In this document: piece after piece, positions 59,831 through 64,000 of the stretch
How the letters are laid out: every line of letters begins with the position of its first letter
Position numbering within the stretch: position 1 is the first letter of the stretch
DNA from: Phoebastria nigripes
Taxonomy: Eukaryota > Chordata > Aves > Procellariiformes > Diomedeidae
Direction of reading: 5' to 3'
Assembly (NCBI GenBank): GCA_035582835.1
Contig: JAYKAV010002109.1
Coordinates: 1,744,857-1,808,856 of the forward strand
DNA length: 64,000 nt
Program-made: the position numbers and the translations under genes
The notes under the pieces: model-generated
Databases searched by the model: none
Seen by the model: only the letters and a program-made list of their open reading frames with translations
Told to the model about the DNA's origin: nothing

Positions 59831-62800
59831 GAATGAAATTGGCTCTGCTTCCAAAATTACGTTAACAGTTTGCATTTAAAAATTTAAGAACATGTAGTCC
59901 AGGAAAAATGTTTGATGGAAAAGAATAAGGAATATATGTGTGTGTTTGGGATGTGTTGGTTTGTTTTTAATTTGGTAGTTATTACAAATGCCTGCAATTG
60001 TAAAAGTATTAGGAGGCTCTGGACATTTAGGTGTAACTAGAAGTTTCCTCTGAAATGTAAACAGATTCTGTATCTGTTTTATATTCAGACATACCAGTGT
60101 GACTGAAATCTTACGTCTCGCTGCTTTGCAAACTCCGAGATGCTGTGAGAGACTGTAGATACGAGAGGAACTTTTAACTATATTTGTCCCCTGTATCTTA
60201 GAAACCGGGGCGGGGGGGGGGAGCAGAAGTTGATAATAATTCTCCTCTTGGTTTCCTTCTGAACAACTGGAGTTCAGTTCAGGAGCCGAGGACAAGGCTG
60301 TAAGAAATGTTGTATGAAGCTATTTGTTATGCAATAGATGCTGGCAGGCTCAAAACTTTCTGTTGAGAGATAAACACTGAAATCTCAAGGTTTGGACATT
60401 GAGTAAGACTTTGCATAGGAAAGACTTGCCATTAGATCTTCTGTTTTACNGATAATGAAATGCACCGTGGCATCCAGATCGGGATTGGGGTGTTAGTGAC
60501 TGGGGGAGTCAGCATGAAGCAAGCTCTGCCAGGTGATACACAGCCTCTCTGTCCAAGGTTTGAGTTGGATGTTGTGCTTGGGTGTGACTGGGGAAGGGTT
60601 TCCATTAATCAAAGCTGAAACGTCACTCTGTTTTCCTGGGGTCTTGGGCAGACAGGGAGATGTGAATGAGAGCTTGCAGGAGTGAACATGGCTGTTCTTC
60701 ATGCGTCTCATCACCAGTCACAATCTCAGCATTTCTTACATACGAAACATCAGCATTTGGTGATACGGACAGCAGGTGATTCCACAACCAACATGATTTT
60801 GCAGCATGAACAGCAGATGCTGGCATACATCATGTTTAGACCTAGGCAATAAGGTAGGTGTATCAGAAGCCCCTGCTGCCTTAGGCGTAGGTCAAAATAA
60901 ACTGGCAAAGCCCAGTGTAAACAGAAAACAGGCAACCTCTGGGGAAAATAATAATAGTTTTCACATAAAACCACGTTTTTACGAGAGTAGTGGTTTCCAG
61001 GCAGGTTTAAACAGCACATCTGTATCCACCTCATGGGATCAACCTTTGGCTGTGCTAATGTCACTGGGAGTTTTGCCATGGACTACAGCAGGACAAGATT
61101 TTACTCCTTAGGAAATACTTAATGCCGCTTATCCAAGATCATTCCTGTGCACATGTTGCAAATGTACTCGGCCAGAGCAGCAGCTGCAGAGCAACTGGCA
61201 GAACAGGAGAGCAGCAGAATAGCTCAGTGAATGAATTAAAAATACATCCCAAAACTTTCTCAGTGGACGTGGATAGAAATGAAATTCAAGTGAAGCTGAT
61301 GTAGGATTACCCGCCCCCCCCCCGCCCCGGCAGGAAATACAATATATGTGAGTAGAAATAAAAAGATAAAAAGGGGCAGGTTTGCAAACTTACTTGTTAG
61401 CGACCTGATAATCCTGATTAAGAACTGGAAATTCCTTTCCACCCTGTAATGCAGATAAGCAAGTCTCATGGTTCTGGTGGCTAAGTCCATGAAACCTTTG
61501 TACTTGAGCAATCTTTCTCTATTCTGTTTCATTTCATCACATTAAAATGTGCCAGGAGGTAGCCATGAAAGCCTCTGTTTCACCCGCAGAGGACTGAGGT
61601 TTGAGTTGTGCATGCTGTGAAAAGATCAAAGTAGGTCCATAAAGCTGTCTTGGGAATGTTCCTTCCAGGAATTTACACCTGTATAAACTGAGGAGCAGGT
61701 GGACAGACAGATATATTATATCCCCAATATAATGATTTGGGACCAAAATTAGCAGCTTGGAAGGCGTTAGGATAGCCATCACCTCACACTGCCAGCCATC
61801 GAGCATTAGGCTGAGACTGAAGAACATCAGGGCAGTGAAGCTATTTTGGCTGCTCACCCAGGCCCGGAGAACTCCATACTACAGCAAATAAACAGCTGGG
61901 GGACTTAATCTTTTAAAAAATAAAATGCAGTGTGTATTTGTCTTGGTTTGTGATTGTGGTATGCAGATGCTAGCTTGCATGGAGGCAGAAGGAAGCTTGT
62001 GGTTTACAAAAAAAAAAGCAGATACCGTGGTGACAAGAGTGATCTAAAAAACTTAGAAAAGACAGTGGGGGGTTGCAAAGTGGCCACCAGGTCGTGGCTC
62101 TGTCGGTGGCCATGCTGGCCACCGAGGCGTGGGCAGCATCCGGATTAGTGCCCTTGGTCCGGGGCGGAAGGTGACACTTCCCTTCAGGCTGCACTGATGC
62201 AGTGGATGAGAATAGCTTGTTGATGGGAAGGACCTTACTGTGTGAGAAAATGCTCCATTTTTTTTAATTCCTGTAAAGAGTGACTTCAGGATGTCCCCTG
62301 AGAAGTCCTCTTGAGAGCAAACCCCCAGACATTGGCCTTCCTGGCTATTACAAGCATAAGTTGGCCAACTCCTGTACTGCTTCAGCTACCGAAAGTATTA
62401 GAAACTGCAACGTGGCCAATTCTTGTGGTCTTTTTATTTATCTCCCCCTCTCCCCACCTTAAAGAGGCAGTTTCTGAAGTTACAATGTTTTGTGCGAGTC
62501 TCCACTAAAATAAAGAGGGGATCAGGGCCCCCCAGATGATATGCACTTGAAATGTTACCCAGGCAAATTAACCGGTCAGAAAGCTGGTGCCAGTACAGGC
62601 TATTGTTTGCTAAATCTTTCATCTCCGGGATGCTTTGGTGTGGCTGTACTGACCTGCTGTTCTACCTCAATACAGCCTGACTCTTTTTGGAAAGAGGAGG
62701 AAAACTTGTATTTAATCCATAGCTTTTCTCTTAATCGCCTCTTCCTTTGTATTATGATATTTAGGTATTTTAGTTCAGGGAAAAAAGCTTTCTTCTCTTG

Positions 62801-64000
62801 AAAAATTTATTTGATTTAGTTTTAGAATAGCAGTCATCAAAAAGACTCTTTTGCTAAATAAAGTCTGTGGTATATGAGTTCTTCGAAGATAGAAAGTAAT
62901 ACAGATCAGAAGTACCTGGATTTAGCATAGGATCCCTGAGGTCATATTGTATTTCTTCTTAAAGTAGTTTTTTATTTAAAGATAATAAATGCCTGGCAGT
63001 ATAAAAGCAATGAAACAACAATTAATGCTGTAAACTTTTAGTCTGGTCAGTTAATTTAGTCTCTCTGTGTGCTAAACCATACAGGAAATAAACCTTCTTT
63101 TTATTGCAAACCACAGGAGCCTTGTGCAATACTTGTCCGTGCTTTTAACTCCTTTCCTAACCAGAGTTCATCTCTCACGAGACAAAGAAAACAAAAAATG
63201 TTTTTCCTCTCTACTCTTTTTGCCATGCAGGGCTCCTCATCGCCAGCATAAATCCACAGATTCTGAAAAATAATTACTTTAGCAGCTGTTTCAATAAACC
63301 CCCCAAACTGTAGCCCTCTGCTGTCTATGGTGCGTGTTGATCTAAGGCTATCTTCTCAGGCTCCTTCCCCAGTAAATATTAGCCAAGTGCTGTGCAGACT
63401 GTGGAGACTGGAGTTTCAGGGTGGAACGAGGTGGGACCTGTGCTGTTTTGTTTTAACTGACGTAACACGACAGCCACCAGTTTTCATAGGGTGTAGCTGC
63501 TGCCAACGTTGCATGGACTTCTAAGACCTGTCCTGGAGCCCTCTTAGGAAAATGAGGATAAAGGAGGAATAATTCTGGCTTTCAGAGAGAGACTGGCTGA
63601 AAAAAACAGACTCGGAACCTGACAAAGGTTGTGAGATCCAGACTTTAAGCCCTTTTGAAAGTTTCTAGAGGAAGTAGTCAGGTTTTCAGTGGCACCCTCA
63701 GTGCCTTTTCCCCCATTTTTCTGAGCCACGTTGAGAACTTCTGAATATCTAGAAATTTGTCATGTTCCGGAGAGTTTTCTGTGTCTTATGTGATACTGAG
63801 CCTGACTATCTTGTTGGAGATAAATGCTGTGTGTTAAATTGCGTTACAGTCAGTGCATAAAGGCTGTCTATGAGGCTGGGCTGTGGTGTATTTGATACTG
63901 TTTGTAGAAACAGCCAGAAATGATCCCTAACCCAAATAACAAAGTCAATAAGCAGTGATTTGAGAAAATAATTATTCCTGCTGACTAACAGCTTAGGAAA
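59831..64000. other. Continuation of probable SH3BGR intron 1
   Basis: No exon or clear repeat was recognised. It contains a C-rich run at 61314-61322 and scattered short open frames without family resemblance. Confidence 0.5.

Noticed and set aside
1..64000. Bacterial-type features (operons, CRISPR, riboswitches, IS elements)
   Set aside because: The sequence is a vertebrate nuclear locus, and no such structures were seen.

Overview
The window reads as a bird nuclear genome fragment. It has eukaryotic spliced genes with canonical GT-AG introns, CpG-island promoters, low repeat density, and old CR1/L3-type LINE remnants rather than Alu, L1 or B elements. The one fully recoverable protein matches, as far as I recall it, chicken HMG-14A (HMGN1). 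No bacterial, plasmid, phage or CRISPR features are present. Almost all open reading frames in the six frames are chance frames in intergenic, intronic or GC-rich DNA.

Layout: (1) Positions 1-29.4 kb are intergenic, downstream of HMGN1. I recognise no gene there. The stretch holds minus-strand LINE remnants (about 6.2-6.5 and 12.4-12.9 kb), a 51-bp tandem duplication (6.6 kb), an assembly gap (9.2 kb), an 11-bp minisatellite (12.1 kb), a GC-rich block (15.4-22.3 kb) and a cluster of homeodomain-type TTAATTA sites (23.2-23.5 kb). (2) Positions 29.4-38.9 kb hold HMGN1 on the minus strand. All six coding exons can be placed, are all in phase 0, and give a 105-residue protein. (3) Positions 38.6-39.26 kb are a CpG island that probably contains the HMGN1 promoter and is interrupted by a 231-base gap. 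A second promoter-like island (37.14-37.6 kb) sits within intron 1. (4) Positions 39.3-50.8 kb are intergenic and hold two LINE remnants and a small CpG island with a near-consensus CTCF site (47.6 kb). (5) From 50.85 kb a CpG island leads into the first coding exon of an SH3BGR-family gene on the plus strand (ATG at 51455). The rest of the window appears to be its first intron, with another LINE remnant at 58.5-59.8 kb.

HMGN1 and SH3BGR are also near each other on human chromosome 21. There GET1 and LCA5L lie between them; I see neither here in the 13 kb between the two start codons. HMGN1 encodes a nucleosome-binding chromatin protein and SH3BGR a small thioredoxin-fold SH3-binding glutamate-rich protein. 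Nothing suggests they act in one pathway; their proximity is conserved synteny.

The assembly has visible defects: a 23-base match to an Illumina adapter followed by 53 A's in HMGN1 intron 1 (37726-37801), three N gaps next to homopolymers or GC-rich DNA, a likely false duplication around the 9.2-kb gap, and dozens of isolated single N's.
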